Shown: positions 48,965 to 57,802 of the stretch, piece by piece | Layout of the letters: every line of letters begins with the position of its first letter | Position numbering within the stretch: position 1 is the stretch's first letter | From: Alphaproteobacteria bacterium | Lineage (GTDB): Bacteria; Pseudomonadota; Alphaproteobacteria; Caulobacterales; Hyphomonadaceae | Direction: 5' to 3' | Length of the DNA: 64,000 nt | NCBI GenBank assembly: GCA_018222605.1 | Contig: JAAEZZ010000011.1 | Span: 94,251-158,250, forward strand | The notes under the pieces: generated by a model | What the model was told of the DNA's origin: nothing | What the model saw: only the letters and a program-made list of their open reading frames with translations | Database searches by the model: none | Translations under genes and position numbers: made by a program

Positions 48965-50797
48965 ATGGCTGACACTGATAGCCAATACGTGAATGACCGC
49001 CGCGCAACAGAGCCTGACGGGGGGGCTGCGATCAATCGGCCCAAGGCCAAGAGCCTGAAACCATTGAAGCTTTTGATGCCCTATGTGCGTCGTCACTGGG
49101 TGACAGTCATGGTCGCGCTGATCTTCCTTGTGCTGGCCGCCGCCGTCAGCCTGGCTATCCCGATGCTGTTGGGAATGGCAGCAGATGCCGGTAAGCAGGC
49201 ACAGAATTCTCCGTCGCAACTTCTGGAATTGGTCGACCGGGCGTTTCTCTGGGTGGCGGTTGCTGCCATTTTCTCGGGCGTTCTGGGGGCAGTGCGGTTT
49301 TATTTTGTCTCCCGTTTCGGGGAGCGGATCGCAGCAGACCTACGACGCGATCTCTATGCCCACCTGCTGACCCTGTCGCCGCGCTATCATTCGAAGATGC
49401 GCTCGGGCGAGGCTGTCTCACGCCTGACAGCCGATGTGACCCTGATCGAGACCTTCCTCGGTTCCTCTGCCTCGCTCGCCACCCGTACATTGCTGACCAC
49501 GTTTGGCGCGCTGACCATGATGCTGGTCGTCAACTGGAAGCTGGGTCTTACCCTGCTGGCCATGCTGCCGATTGCCATCCTGCCGGTCATGTTCATTGGT
49601 CGGATCATCCGGAAGATGTCGAACACGGCGCAGTCCCGCCTTGCAGATGCGGGCTCGGAAGCGGCTGAAGCGCTCGACGCGATTGAGCTGGTGCAGGCCT
49701 ATAACCGTGAAGACAGCCGCCTGGCCGCCTTTACTGAAGCTGTGGAAGCCACTTTTACCGCGGCCATGCGCCGGATCGGGGCGCGGTCTGTGATGATCGT
49801 GCTGGTCTCTATACTGTTGTTTGGCGGTTTTGTCGGTGTGCTCTGGCTTGGCGCGCGGGCCGTGGCGACGGGGGAGATGAGCTTTGGCGATCTCGCCTCC
49901 ATGGTGCTCTACGCTCTGTATGCAGGGTCCGGTTTCGGCATGCTCGCGGAAGTCTATGGGGAAGTGATGCGCGCGGCGGGCGCTGCAGACCGGGCCGCAG
50001 AAGTGCTGAATGCGGAACCGGAAATTTCCGCGCCGATACAGCCGGTTGCCCTGCCGCAAAAGGTCACCGGCGCCCTGACCTTCGATCATGTCACCTTCCG
50101 CTATGGTGGTGAGACGGTTTCCGCGCTGGAGGATTTCTCTCTCAGCGTCCGCCCCGGCGAATTCGTGGCCCTTGTCGGTCCCAGCGGTGCGGGCAAGACG
50201 ACCGTCTTCCGTCTGGCGCTGCGTCTGTTTGATGTGCAGTCTGGCAAGGTGATGCTGGATGGCGTCTCCGCGCTGGAGGCCACACCGCGCGACTGGCGCC
50301 AGCAATTTGCCTATGCGCCGCAGGAATCCGCGCTCTTCACGGGCACGGCGCGACAGAACATTGCGTTCGGGACGGACAATCCCGATGACGCCATTCTGGA
50401 ACATGCCGCTCGCATGGCTGAGGCGATGGACTTCCTGGCCGACAAGGATGGCCTGGATACCGACCTTGGCCAGAAGGGGCGCAGCCTGTCCGGCGGCCAG
50501 CGCCAACGGGTCGCGCTGGCGCGAGCACTGGTACGGGATGCGCCGGTCCTGCTGCTCGACGAGGCGACCTCTGCGCTTGATTCAGAAAGCGAAGCGGCTG
50601 TGCGCCGCGCGATTTCCAACGCCGCCGAAGGACGCACGACCCTGGTCATCGCGCACCGCCTCTCCACCGTGCGCCGGGCAGACCGGATCATCGTGATGGA
50701 GCATGGCCATATCGTAGAAGAAGGCACGCATGAGGAACTGGTCGCCAAGGGCGGCCTCTATGCCCGCCTCGCCGAATTGCAGTTTGCGGAAGGTTGA
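48965..50797 (+). CDS. MsbA-like ABC exporter (half transporter)
   Basis: 610 residues. Six transmembrane helices lie within ~35-345, followed by an ATPase domain with Walker A GPSGAGKTT, Q-loop AYAPQESALF, signature LSGGQRQRVALARAL, Walker B VLLLDEATSALD and switch His in IAHRLST. It is a homodimer-type exporter of the MsbA/lipid or drug group; the substrate is not known. A ~35-residue hydrophilic N-terminal tail precedes the first helix. It faces the short-chain dehydrogenase with a 4-bp gap. Confidence 0.92.
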   Translation: MADTDSQYVNDRRATEPDGGAAINRPKAKSLKPLKLLMPYVRRHWVTVMVALIFLVLAAAVSLAIPMLLGMAADAGKQAQNSPSQLLELVDRAFLWVAVAAIFSGVLGAVRFYFVSRFGERIAADLRRDLYAHLLTLSPRYHSKMRSGEAVSRLTADVTLIETFLGSSASLATRTLLTTFGALTMMLVVNWKLGLTLLAMLPIAILPVMFIGRIIRKMSNTAQSRLADAGSEAAEALDAIELVQAYNREDSRLAAFTEAVEATFTAAMRRIGARSVMIVLVSILLFGGFVGVLWLGARAVATGEMSFGDLASMVLYALYAGSGFGMLAEVYGEVMRAAGAADRAAEVLNAEPEISAPIQPVALPQKVTGALTFDHVTFRYGGETVSALEDFSLSVRPGEFVALVGPSGAGKTTVFRLALRLFDVQSGKVMLDGVSALEATPRDWRQQFAYAPQESALFTGTARQNIAFGTDNPDDAILEHAARMAEAMDFLADKDGLDTDLGQKGRSLSGGQRQRVALARALVRDAPVLLLDEATSALDSESEAAVRRAISNAAEGRTTLVIAHRLSTVRRADRIIVMEHGHIVEEGTHEELVAKGGLYARLAELQFAEG

Positions 50798-50801
50798 ACT
50801 C

Positions 50802-51554
50802 TCAAGCCTTGCAAATGGAATTGCCGCCATCGACCAGCATGGCCGACCCGGTGATGAAACGAGCTTCATCAGAAGCGAGAAACAAGGCTGCATTGGCGAT
50901 TTCTTCCGGCTCGGCGATCCGCTTCAATGCATGGAGGCCGGCAATCGCGGCTTCCACCTCTGGCCCGCCCGACAACATGCCGGTGCGCGTCCCGCCGGGC
51001 AGTAAGGCATTGGCGCGAATACCCTCCTCCCCCAATTCGACGGCCAGCACCTGAACAAGTCCGATCAGACCGGCCTTGCTGGCCGCATAGGCTCCCATCC
51101 CCGGCAGGCCAATGGTGTGGCCGACAAAGCTGGATGTGAAGATGAGCGCGCCGTTTCCAGCTGCGCGCATCAACGGGATTTGCGCCTGCGCCGCATGGAA
51201 GGCGCTGGTCAGGTTGGTTGCGATGACGTGATCCCAATTGGCTGGATCCATGACCTCGACAAGATCGCCGTCACCGGTGATGCCAGCATTGTTGAAGGCG
51301 ATATCCAGCCGACCGGTCGCCGACATGGCTGCGTTACTCAAATCGGCAAAATGGTCTCGAGACGTGACATCACCCGCAACAAATTGGGCCTGCCCGCCTT
51401 CACTGGAAATCATCTCCGCAATCTCTGCAAGGACAGCTTCGCGGCGACCGCCGAGGATGACGAAGGCCCCTTCTTCTGCAAATCGCCGCGCTGCCGCTTT
51501 GCCGATACCGGAACTTGCTCCGGTAATGATCGCTGTTTTTCCTGCTAGTCGCAT
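50802..51554 (-). CDS. Short-chain dehydrogenase/reductase
   Basis: 250 residues, classical SDR. The cofactor motif TGASSGIG (residues ~11-18), NNAG, a catalytic Ser in the ...TSSFVGH segment and the YAASK pair (Tyr and Lys) are all present. NAD(P)-dependent oxidoreductase of unknown substrate. A basic residue after the first glycine motif (GGRREAV) suggests NADPH preference. It may be co-transcribed with the small protein and monooxygenase genes upstream on this strand. Confidence 0.9.
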   Translation of the reverse strand: MRLAGKTAIITGASSGIGKAAARRFAEEGAFVILGGRREAVLAEIAEMISSEGGQAQFVAGDVTSRDHFADLSNAAMSATGRLDIAFNNAGITGDGDLVEVMDPANWDHVIATNLTSAFHAAQAQIPLMRAAGNGALIFTSSFVGHTIGLPGMGAYAASKAGLIGLVQVLAVELGEEGIRANALLPGGTRTGMLSGGPEVEAAIAGLHALKRIAEPEEIANAALFLASDEARFITGSAMLVDGGNSICKA

Positions 51555-51638
51555 GTCCGCCTCCGGGCTGTGAAATCAGGCCCGGTTTGACGGATCCACG
51601 GGCGGCGAACCACCCGCTGCTTGCTATCGGTCAGAAAA

Positions 51639-51797
51639 TCAGCCGCGTATCCGCTTCTTCACCTTGCCATCAATTGTGAAGGCAAAGGCGAGCGACAGGA
51701 TGAGGGGCACCCAGATCGGCAATTCTCCCAGTCCCGGCGTATTCAGGGCCGCTGCCAGATGGTCGTCCACGCACCACCACAAAAGCCATAACCACAT
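51639..51797 (-). CDS. Small Trp-rich membrane protein (unannotated size class)
   Basis: 52 residues, ATG at 51797 with GGAGA 8-9 bases upstream. It begins MWLWLLWWCV, has a second hydrophobic stretch (LPIWVPLILSLAFAF) and ends in a basic tail (DGKVKKRIRG). The layout looks like a small single- or double-span membrane protein with its C-terminus inside. I cannot name it. It sits between the SDR and monooxygenase genes on their strand. Support is the ribosome site, codon pattern and the lack of any other gene in this 310-bp gap. Confidence 0.6.
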   Translation of the reverse strand: MWLWLLWWCVDDHLAAALNTPGLGELPIWVPLILSLAFAFTIDGKVKKRIRG

Positions 51798-51869
51798 AAT
51801 CAAATCTCCATGCATCAGGCCCCTACATCTCAGATATAGGGTCCGGGTGCGGGGATTGATAGATTGGGT

Positions 51870-53366
51870 CTATTCTGCGGCCTGAAGGGCAGGCTTGGCG
51901 GCGTTTGCCTCTTGCGGGGGCATGAATTTCATCACGCCATCTTCAATGGGCAGCTGGCGCAAATTCTTCCGGTCCGTGAAGTAACTCTGGTGCAGCTTCC
52001 ACGGCGCTTCGGTGTGCTGGCGCGGGAACTGGTCCATCACGCGCTGGAAATAGCCGGACGAGAAATCCACAAAGGGCTCCGTCTCGTTCGGATAGGCGGA
52101 AAGGTAGGGCATGGCAGAGGTCGCGCCCTTTTCGTCCATCGTGTTCAGCAGGCGGCAGACATATTCGCTCGTCAGATCTGCCTTCAGCGTCCAGGACGCA
52201 TTTGTGTAGCCGAACGTCACCGCCAGATTGGGGACATTGGACAGCATCACGCCTTTGTAGTTCAGCAATTGTCCGGGATTGACCTTCGCGCCATCCAGCG
52301 ACACATCCACGCCGTTCATGAACACCAGATTGAGGCCCGTGGCCGTCACCACAATGTCTGCGTCCAGCGTCTTGCCGGATTTCAGTTGGATACCATGCTC
52401 CGTAAACGTCTCGATATGGTCTGTCTCGATGCTGGCCTTGCCACTTTTCAGGGCATTGAAGAGATCGGAATCCGGCACCAGACAGAGGCGCTGTTCCCAC
52501 GGATTGTAGGCCGGGTTGAAATGCGTCTCGACCGGATAGTCAGGGCCGAGTTCCTCCTTCACCATGCCGATCAGGCGCTCTCGTGCCTGCTGCGGATTGC
52601 TGCGCGTCTTCTTGAAGAAGAATTGCTGCAGGGCGACATTCCGCCAGCGGATCAGGCTGTAGGCCCAGCTATCCGGCATGATCTTGCGCAGGAAGTTCGC
52701 CAGCTTGTCCACGGCCGGGCGCGAGACGACATAGGTTGGTGAGCGCTGCAGCATGGTCACATGCCCGGCCTTGTCGGTCATCGCGGGCAGCAGAGTCATC
52801 GCCGTTGCGCCGGAGCCGATGATGACAACTCTCTTGCCGGAATAGTCGAGGTCTTCCGGCCAGTGCTGCGGGTGCACGAACTGGCCTTTGAAATTGTCTT
52901 CACCCGGAAAGTCTGGCCGGTAGCCCTGATCATAATTGTAATAGCCGCCGCACATGAACAGGAAGCGGCATGTCGTGACGGCGCGTGTTCCGGCCTTGTC
53001 CTCATGCGTTACATGCCAGGCCTGGTCCTCAGTGGACCAATCGGCCTTGACGATCTTGGTGCCGAACTTGATGTAGGGCGTAATGCCGTACTCGTCGGCG
53101 GTTTCCTCGACATAACTGCGGATGGAGGGGCCATCGGCAATCGCCTTGGCGGCGGTCCAGGGTTTGAAGTTGTAGCCCAGCGTGTGCATGTCGCTGTCAG
53201 AGCGGATGCCCGGATAGCGGAACAGGTCCCACGTGCCGCCAATCGCGTCGCGCTGCTCGAAGATCTGATAGGTCTTGCCCGGGCATTGCTTGCCCAGATG
53301 CACAGCCGCGCCGATGCCGGAAAGCCCGGCGCCAATGATCAGAACGTCTGTATCTGGCTGTATCAT
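51870..53366 (-). CDS. Baeyer-Villiger-type flavin monooxygenase
   Basis: 498 residues from the ATG at 53366, which follows a GGAGAC site; an earlier in-frame start at 53420 is less likely. FAD-binding GAGLSGIG is near residue 9-16. The NADPH-binding Rossmann is GSGATAMT. The fingerprint FxGxxxHxxxW[P/D] is met by FKGQFVHPQHWP (159-170), marking a type I Baeyer-Villiger monooxygenase. It should insert oxygen next to a ketone; the substrate is unknown. There is no matched esterase or alcohol dehydrogenase operon, though an SDR is downstream. Confidence 0.9.
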   Translation of the reverse strand: MIQPDTDVLIIGAGLSGIGAAVHLGKQCPGKTYQIFEQRDAIGGTWDLFRYPGIRSDSDMHTLGYNFKPWTAAKAIADGPSIRSYVEETADEYGITPYIKFGTKIVKADWSTEDQAWHVTHEDKAGTRAVTTCRFLFMCGGYYNYDQGYRPDFPGEDNFKGQFVHPQHWPEDLDYSGKRVVIIGSGATAMTLLPAMTDKAGHVTMLQRSPTYVVSRPAVDKLANFLRKIMPDSWAYSLIRWRNVALQQFFFKKTRSNPQQARERLIGMVKEELGPDYPVETHFNPAYNPWEQRLCLVPDSDLFNALKSGKASIETDHIETFTEHGIQLKSGKTLDADIVVTATGLNLVFMNGVDVSLDGAKVNPGQLLNYKGVMLSNVPNLAVTFGYTNASWTLKADLTSEYVCRLLNTMDEKGATSAMPYLSAYPNETEPFVDFSSGYFQRVMDQFPRQHTEAPWKLHQSYFTDRKNLRQLPIEDGVMKFMPPQEANAAKPALQAAE

Positions 53367-53465
53367 GCATGTCTCCTGCCCGTTTCGACCTATAAAGCCA
53401 AAACATGACACCTGTGTCACGAAAATTCTGACACCGTGTGTGCAGGAAACTTTTTCTGGACGGGC

Positions 53466-54281
53466 TTAAGACTGCTTGCCGAAAGAGGCTGCGTGGCGCA
53501 GTTGCTTCTCGATCAGGGGCTGCAGGTCTGCATTGGAGGCCAGTACCGAGCCGGTCGACATCACATCGCCGCCATCAATCTCCTGAACAACGCCGCCTGC
53601 CTCGCGCACCAGAACGATGCCGGCAGCAATGTCCCATGGTTTCAGGTCGCGTTCCCAGAATCCGTCAAAGCGGCCTGCGGCAACCCAGGCCAGGTCCAGC
53701 GCCGCGGAGCCATAGCGGCGGATGCCGGCACAGGCAGGCGTCATGGCCAGCAATTCGCGGGCAAAGCCGGTATGGGCGGCTTCGGACTTGCCATGCCAGG
53801 GCGTGCCGGTCGCGATGACGGCTTCGTTCAGGCGGTTGCGGGCAGCCACGCGCAGTTTGCGCTGCTCCAGCCACGCCCCCCGGCCGGTTTCGGCCCAGAA
53901 GATCTCGTTCTTGGCGACATCATAGACGACGCCGGTCAGCAGCTTGCCTTCACGCTCCAGCGCGATGGAGACGGCATAATGCGGCTGGCCGTGCAGGAAG
54001 TTTAGTGTGCCATCCAGTGGATCGACGATGAACTTGTTGGACTTGTCCGTCCCCTCCACAATGCCGCTTTCTTCCATGATGAAGCCATAGCCCGGACGGG
54101 CCTTGGACAGCTGGGTGTAGATGATCTCTTCTGCACGGTGATCTGCATTGGAGACGAAATCGGCAGGGCCCTTCTTGGAAACCTGCAGGTTTTCGATTTC
54201 ACCAAAGTCGCGCGCGAGGGCGCGGCCTGCAGCGCGGGCGGCTGCAATCATCACGGTTCCGACGGGGGAGGGTTTGGACAT
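53466..54281 (-). CDS. suhB: Inositol monophosphatase family protein (SuhB-like)
   Basis: 271 residues. Metal-site motifs are all present: EESG (in FIMEESGIVEG), IVDPLDGTLNFLHG and the C-terminal WDIAAGIVLVREAGG. It dephosphorylates inositol phosphates or related substrates; SuhB homologues also aid ribosome assembly. It lies 8 bp downstream of efp, an arrangement widespread in alphaproteobacteria. Confidence 0.92.
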   Translation of the reverse strand: MSKPSPVGTVMIAAARAAGRALARDFGEIENLQVSKKGPADFVSNADHRAEEIIYTQLSKARPGYGFIMEESGIVEGTDKSNKFIVDPLDGTLNFLHGQPHYAVSIALEREGKLLTGVVYDVAKNEIFWAETGRGAWLEQRKLRVAARNRLNEAVIATGTPWHGKSEAAHTGFARELLAMTPACAGIRRYGSAALDLAWVAAGRFDGFWERDLKPWDIAAGIVLVREAGGVVQEIDGGDVMSTGSVLASNADLQPLIEKQLRHAASFGKQS

Positions 54282-54289
54282 GTCTGGCC

Positions 54290-54856
54290 TTAGTCTGCGC
54301 GGCGGAGATAAGTGGAATCAGCGGTCTGCACGACGATCTTCTCGCCCGTGCCGACAAAGGGAGGCACCATGACGCGCACGCCGCCGGTACAGCTGGCGGG
54401 CTTGAAGCTGTTCGCCGCGGTCTGGCCTTTGACGACCGGCTCGGTTTCCTCGACTTCCAGGATCACCTGTTCCGGCAGGGAGACGCCGATCGGCTGCTCA
54501 CCATAGAATTCGATCTCGACCGTCATGCCGTCCTGCAGGAAGGCGCCCTGGTCGCCAATGAAGTCACGCTGAATGGCAATCTGCTCGAAGCTTTCCTGAT
54601 CCATGAAGGTGAAGGCGTCATCATCTGCGAACAGAAATTGGTGGTCTTTCTGCTCCAGGCGGACCTTTTCAACTGTCTCGGAAGAGCGGAAACGGACGTT
54701 GGCCTTGGAGCCGTTCAACAGATTGCGCAGTTCCACCTGATTGAACGCGCCGCCCTTGCCGGGCTTGACGGAAGCGGTCTTCAGGGCGCGCCAGACGCTG
54801 CCATCATGTTCGATGACATTGCCGGGCTTGATCTCATTGCCATTGATTTTGACCAT
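54290..54856 (-). CDS. efp: Elongation factor P
   Basis: 188 residues, standard length. Lys-34 at the tip of the loop VKPGKGGAF is conserved, the position that carries the beta-lysyl group in species with EpmA. C-terminal [13 protein letters not shown] and [40 protein letters not shown] are typical. It relieves ribosome stalling at proline runs. No epmA gene is in the window. Confidence 0.96.
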   Translation of the reverse strand: MVKINGNEIKPGNVIEHDGSVWRALKTASVKPGKGGAFNQVELRNLLNGSKANVRFRSSETVEKVRLEQKDHQFLFADDDAFTFMDQESFEQIAIQRDFIGDQGAFLQDGMTVEIEFYGEQPIGVSLPEQVILEVEETEPVVKGQTAANSFKPASCTGGVRVMVPPFVGTGEKIVVQTADSTYLRRAD

Positions 54857-55046
54857 GGGAGGTATCCTTTTGAAGGTTTGGCGGGGGCGTAAGCCTTTGG
54901 CCTGAAACGGTCAAGCCGGGGTGTGTTAATCCGCCTGCAAAGCGGGCGGGGCCTTATAAACCGGGCTGGTTCTTCCCGCCAGTATTCACAAAGCCCTGCA
55001 ATCATGAGCAGAATGGGCATTCCACTACCAAAGAAGGGGGCAAGCC

Positions 55047-55385
55047 ATGTTTCAACGCTTTCTAACTTTTGACAAACTGATCGGCACAACGCTGATCAAG
55101 GTGCTGTATTATATCGGTCTGATCGGCATCGCGTTGTATGCGGTCATCATGCTGTTGTCAGGCCTTGGGGTGATGGTCAGCCAGAGCTTTATCGGCGGCA
55201 TCGGCATGATCGTCGCGGCGATTATCGGCGGCGCGGTCAGCCTCTTGTTCTGGCGCTTCATGTGCGAGCTTTACATGCTGTTCTTCCGCATCAGCGATGA
55301 TGTGCGGGAGCTGAAGGAAATGAAAGCTGGCACGCCGCCACCTGCTGCTGCGGCGGGCACATCAACGGCGCCATCCGAATTCTAG
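55047..55385 (+). CDS. DUF4282-type membrane protein
   Basis: 112 residues. It opens FQRFLTFDKLIGTTLIKVLYYIGL and has two transmembrane helices (about 24-46 and 50-76), then a conserved RFMCELYMLFFRISDDVRELKEM and a Pro/Ala-rich tail. The family function is unknown. An AAGAAGGGGG site precedes the ATG. The stop is a CTAG shared with thiE. Confidence 0.82.
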   Translation: MFQRFLTFDKLIGTTLIKVLYYIGLIGIALYAVIMLLSGLGVMVSQSFIGGIGMIVAAIIGGAVSLLFWRFMCELYMLFFRISDDVRELKEMKAGTPPPAAAAGTSTAPSEF

Positions 55386-56107
55386 GCTTTGGTCTGGTCC
55401 AGACGGTCCAGGATCTTGTTGAACTCTGCCACTGCGGCCGGGGCACCGGCCGGGTGGTTCCACACGCCTGAGGAAACGGCCACAAAGTCTGCGCCTGCAG
55501 TGATCAGCGCTTCGGCATTGTCCACCGTGATGCCGCCAATCGCGACGCAGGGGATCTCCATGCTTTCCTGCCAGATTTCGAGCAGGTCCGGGCTCGCCTG
55601 CACCGTGCCGGTCTTGGTGTCGGTGGGGTAGAAGGCGCCAAAGGCGACATAGTCCGCGCCGTCTTCGCCGGCCTGCATGGCAACATGACGGGAGTTCTTG
55701 GCGGTTGCGCCAATGATCATCTCCTTGCCGACCAGCTCGCGCGCCTTTTTGACCGGCATGTCCTCCCAGCCGAGATGCACGCCATCCGCGTTCAGCTCCA
55801 TGGCCAGGTCCGGGCTGTCATTGACCAGTACGGCCACGCCATAGGCCTGTGCCATCTCTGTTACGGCCTTGCCGACGGCGCGCGTCGCGTCCGGGTCAAT
55901 TTCGCCTTCTGAAGTCTTTAGGCGCAGCTGCAGACACGCAACATCCCCTGCATTCAGCGCCGTTTCGAGCAGGGCGGCAAAGCCGTCCACATCCTCGATC
56001 CGGGGCGGGGTGATCAGGTAAAGCCGTGTGCGCGGGCGGATATAATCTGTGTCGCTCATCAGCGCGATGTGAGGCGTACAGACCGCATCGTCAAGCAGGC
56101 AAGCCAT
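55382..56107 (-). CDS. thiE: ThiE-like thiamine phosphate synthase
   Basis: 241 residues from the ATG at 56107, which has a strong AAGGGAG site. An ATG at 56059 would give 225 residues, closer to family length. Barrel strands match ThiE: RLYLITPPR, CLQLRLK, VLVNDSPDLAMELNADGVHLGWEDM, IIGATAKNSR, GADYVAFGAFYPTDTKTG and VAIGGITVDNA. It joins the pyrimidine and thiazole halves of thiamine. No TPP riboswitch is visible in the 43 bp upstream, and no other thi gene is nearby. Confidence 0.85.
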   Translation of the reverse strand: MACLLDDAVCTPHIALMSDTDYIRPRTRLYLITPPRIEDVDGFAALLETALNAGDVACLQLRLKTSEGEIDPDATRAVGKAVTEMAQAYGVAVLVNDSPDLAMELNADGVHLGWEDMPVKKARELVGKEMIIGATAKNSRHVAMQAGEDGADYVAFGAFYPTDTKTGTVQASPDLLEIWQESMEIPCVAIGGITVDNAEALITAGADFVAVSSGVWNHPAGAPAAVAEFNKILDRLDQTKA

Positions 56108-56128
56108 ACGCTCCCTTGACGCTACTCT

Positions 56129-56144
56129 GTTAGGCTCCTAACTA
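56129..56144 (+). promoter_or_regulatory. Candidate MarR operator, site 1 (upstream of marR)
   Basis: GTTAGGCTCCTAACTA contains an imperfect dyad (GTTAGG-CT-CCTAAC). It ends 6 bp before the marR ATG and also lies in the thiE upstream region. It matches site 2 at 14 of 16 positions. Confidence 0.55.
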
Positions 56145-56150
56145 ACTGGC

Positions 56151-56660
56151 ATGTTTCTGCTCAAGGATCTTCCTCAACAAGGCATTCTGGACCGGTTCGC
56201 GCATAAATACGGGTCTGTTCCACACGAGCGTCTTTCGCTGTTTCTGGGCGTTATGAAATGTGGATCAGATCTGCTTGTAGAACTGGACAGTTTTCTTGAA
56301 ACATTCGGCTTGACGCATGGGCGGTGGATTACATTGGTCCTGCTGATGCGGGAGCGTGATGAAAGCGCGCGCCCGGTAGACCTTGCGGCCAAGCAAGGCG
56401 TCACCCGCGCGACAATGACTGGGCTTTTACAGCGCCTGGAGGCAGATGGGCTGGTAGCCCGTCTGCCAGATAGTGAAGACGCCCGCAGTGTGAAGATCAG
56501 GCTGACCACAGAAGGGGAAGATCTGCTGCAGAAGATCATGCCTGAATATTATCGCCGCATCGGCCAGCTGATGCAGGGCATTCCGGATGAGGCCTTGGCG
56601 ACGACGACGCAGATTATCCGGCAATTGAGTGCAGACGCGACAATTCTGTCCCAGCCATAG
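56151..56660 (+). CDS. MarR-family transcriptional regulator
   Basis: 169 residues. The winged helix covers ~55-130: LVLLMRERDESARPVDLAAKQGVTRATMTGLLQRLEADGLVARLPDSEDARSVKIRLTTEGEDL, with the DxRxxxxxLT wing. A dimerisation helix lies at each end. The usual role is repressor of a detoxification gene. It is 66 bp before an aldo-keto reductase on the same strand, with related sites before each gene. No clear ribosome site is seen, because the operator-like sequence fills the space. Confidence 0.9.
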   Translation: MFLLKDLPQQGILDRFAHKYGSVPHERLSLFLGVMKCGSDLLVELDSFLETFGLTHGRWITLVLLMRERDESARPVDLAAKQGVTRATMTGLLQRLEADGLVARLPDSEDARSVKIRLTTEGEDLLQKIMPEYYRRIGQLMQGIPDEALATTTQIIRQLSADATILSQP

Positions 56661-56707
56661 CGCCCTGCGGGTCTGCAAGACTGCGCCGCAGTTCAGTTAC
56701 ATGCACA

Positions 56708-56723
56708 TAGTAAGGAGACTAAC
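56708..56723 (-). promoter_or_regulatory. Candidate MarR operator, site 2 (upstream of the aldo-keto reductase)
   Basis: Read on the minus strand it is GTTAGTCTCCTTACTA, differing at two positions from site 1 (56129-56144). It overlaps the AAGGAG ribosome site and ends 3 bp before the ATG at 56727. Part of the match is due to that ribosome site, which weakens it. Confidence 0.45.
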
Positions 56724-56726
56724 GAA

Positions 56727-57728
56727 ATGAATTTGATCCGTAAATTTGGACATACCGGCACGTCTCAGGCAGCCATCGGGCTTGGCTGTATGGGCATGTC
56801 AGAATTCTATGGTGAGACAGATGATGCCCAGTCGCTTGCGGTGTTGCACCGTGCGATGGAGCTTGGTGTCACTTTGTTCGATACAGCAGACATGTATGGC
56901 GACGGCCATAATGAAGTCCTGCTCGGCCGGTTTCTGAAGGAGGTGACGGGAACGCCCTTTATCGCCACTAAATTCGGCATCCGGCGCGACAAGGAAGACG
57001 GTACCCAAGCCTATCAGCGGGTAATCGACAATTCCCCCTCATATATCCGTACTGCCTGTGAGGCCTCGCTAAAGCGCCTTGGGGTTGAGGCAATAGATCT
57101 CTATTACATGCACCGCTACTCGCCGGACTATGCCCTAGAGGAGGCGATCGGAACCCTTTCGCGGCTGGTGGAAGAGGGGAAGGTCAAGGCCATTGGCCTG
57201 TCGGAGGTTTCGGCGGATACGCTGCGCCGTGCCCATGCCATCCATCCGGTTTCAGCCGTGCAGACGGAATACTCACTCCAGACACGCGATGTCGAGGCAG
57301 AGGTACTGCCGGCCTGCCTCGAACTGGGGATTGCCCTGGTTGCCTACAGTCCGCTGGGGCGGGGTATGTTGTCTGGTCAGATCACCTCACGGGAGGCTTT
57401 GGCGGAGGATGATTTCAGGCGTTTGTCACCACGCTTTAAGGAGAATGCCCTGAAGCAGAATGTAGCGCGTTTGGATGTTCTCAAGTCCATGGCTGCAGCG
57501 CATGAAGCCAACCCGGCACAAATCGCCCTCGCCTGGGTGCTGCATCAGGGGGAGGGTGTCTTTGCCATTCCAGGCACCAAGCGCGTTTCCTATCTGGAAG
57601 CCAATGTCGCTGCGGCGGAGATTGCGTTGACCGCGGACGATCTTGCGCGGCTGGATCAGGCCTTCGCTCCAGGCACAGTGCAGGGCGCCCGGTATCCTGA
57701 AGCGGGCCTGAAGACAGTGAATACCTGA
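56727..57728 (+). CDS. Aldo-keto reductase (AKR13-like)
   Basis: 333 residues, (beta/alpha)8 barrel. It shows IGLGCMGMSEFYGE near the N-terminus, the catalytic Asp/Tyr in FDTADMYGDGHNE, the Lys in FIATKFG, and the His in YYMHRYSP. NADPH-binding elements are near the C-terminus (FAIPGTKRVSYLEANVAA). It reduces aldehydes or quinone-like compounds. Probably under the control of the MarR gene just upstream. It converges on the aldolase gene with a hairpin between. Confidence 0.92.
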   Translation: MNLIRKFGHTGTSQAAIGLGCMGMSEFYGETDDAQSLAVLHRAMELGVTLFDTADMYGDGHNEVLLGRFLKEVTGTPFIATKFGIRRDKEDGTQAYQRVIDNSPSYIRTACEASLKRLGVEAIDLYYMHRYSPDYALEEAIGTLSRLVEEGKVKAIGLSEVSADTLRRAHAIHPVSAVQTEYSLQTRDVEAEVLPACLELGIALVAYSPLGRGMLSGQITSREALAEDDFRRLSPRFKENALKQNVARLDVLKSMAAAHEANPAQIALAWVLHQGEGVFAIPGTKRVSYLEANVAAAEIALTADDLARLDQAFAPGTVQGARYPEAGLKTVNT

Positions 57729-57752
57729 GCCTGGTCTGGCAGCCGGCATGAA

Positions 57753-57780
57753 AAAGGCGGCCTCTGAAAAGGCCGCCTTT
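57753..57780 (-). terminator. Strong terminator between the aldo-keto reductase and fba
   Basis: Perfect 11-bp stem (arms 57753-57763 and 57770-57780, AAAGGCGGCCT) with a 6-base loop. On the minus strand it is followed by TT and then the AAAAA run reads as TTTTT (57755-57751 flank), so it ends fba transcription. Toward the + strand the trailing bases are TTTAAAG, so a weaker bidirectional effect is possible. Confidence 0.85.
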
Positions 57781-57802
57781 AAAGATCAGGGGTCTGACGC
57801 GC

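Noticed and set aside
56108..56150. TPP riboswitch for thiE
   Set aside because: Only 43 bp lie upstream before marR, and no CUGAGA-type core is visible.
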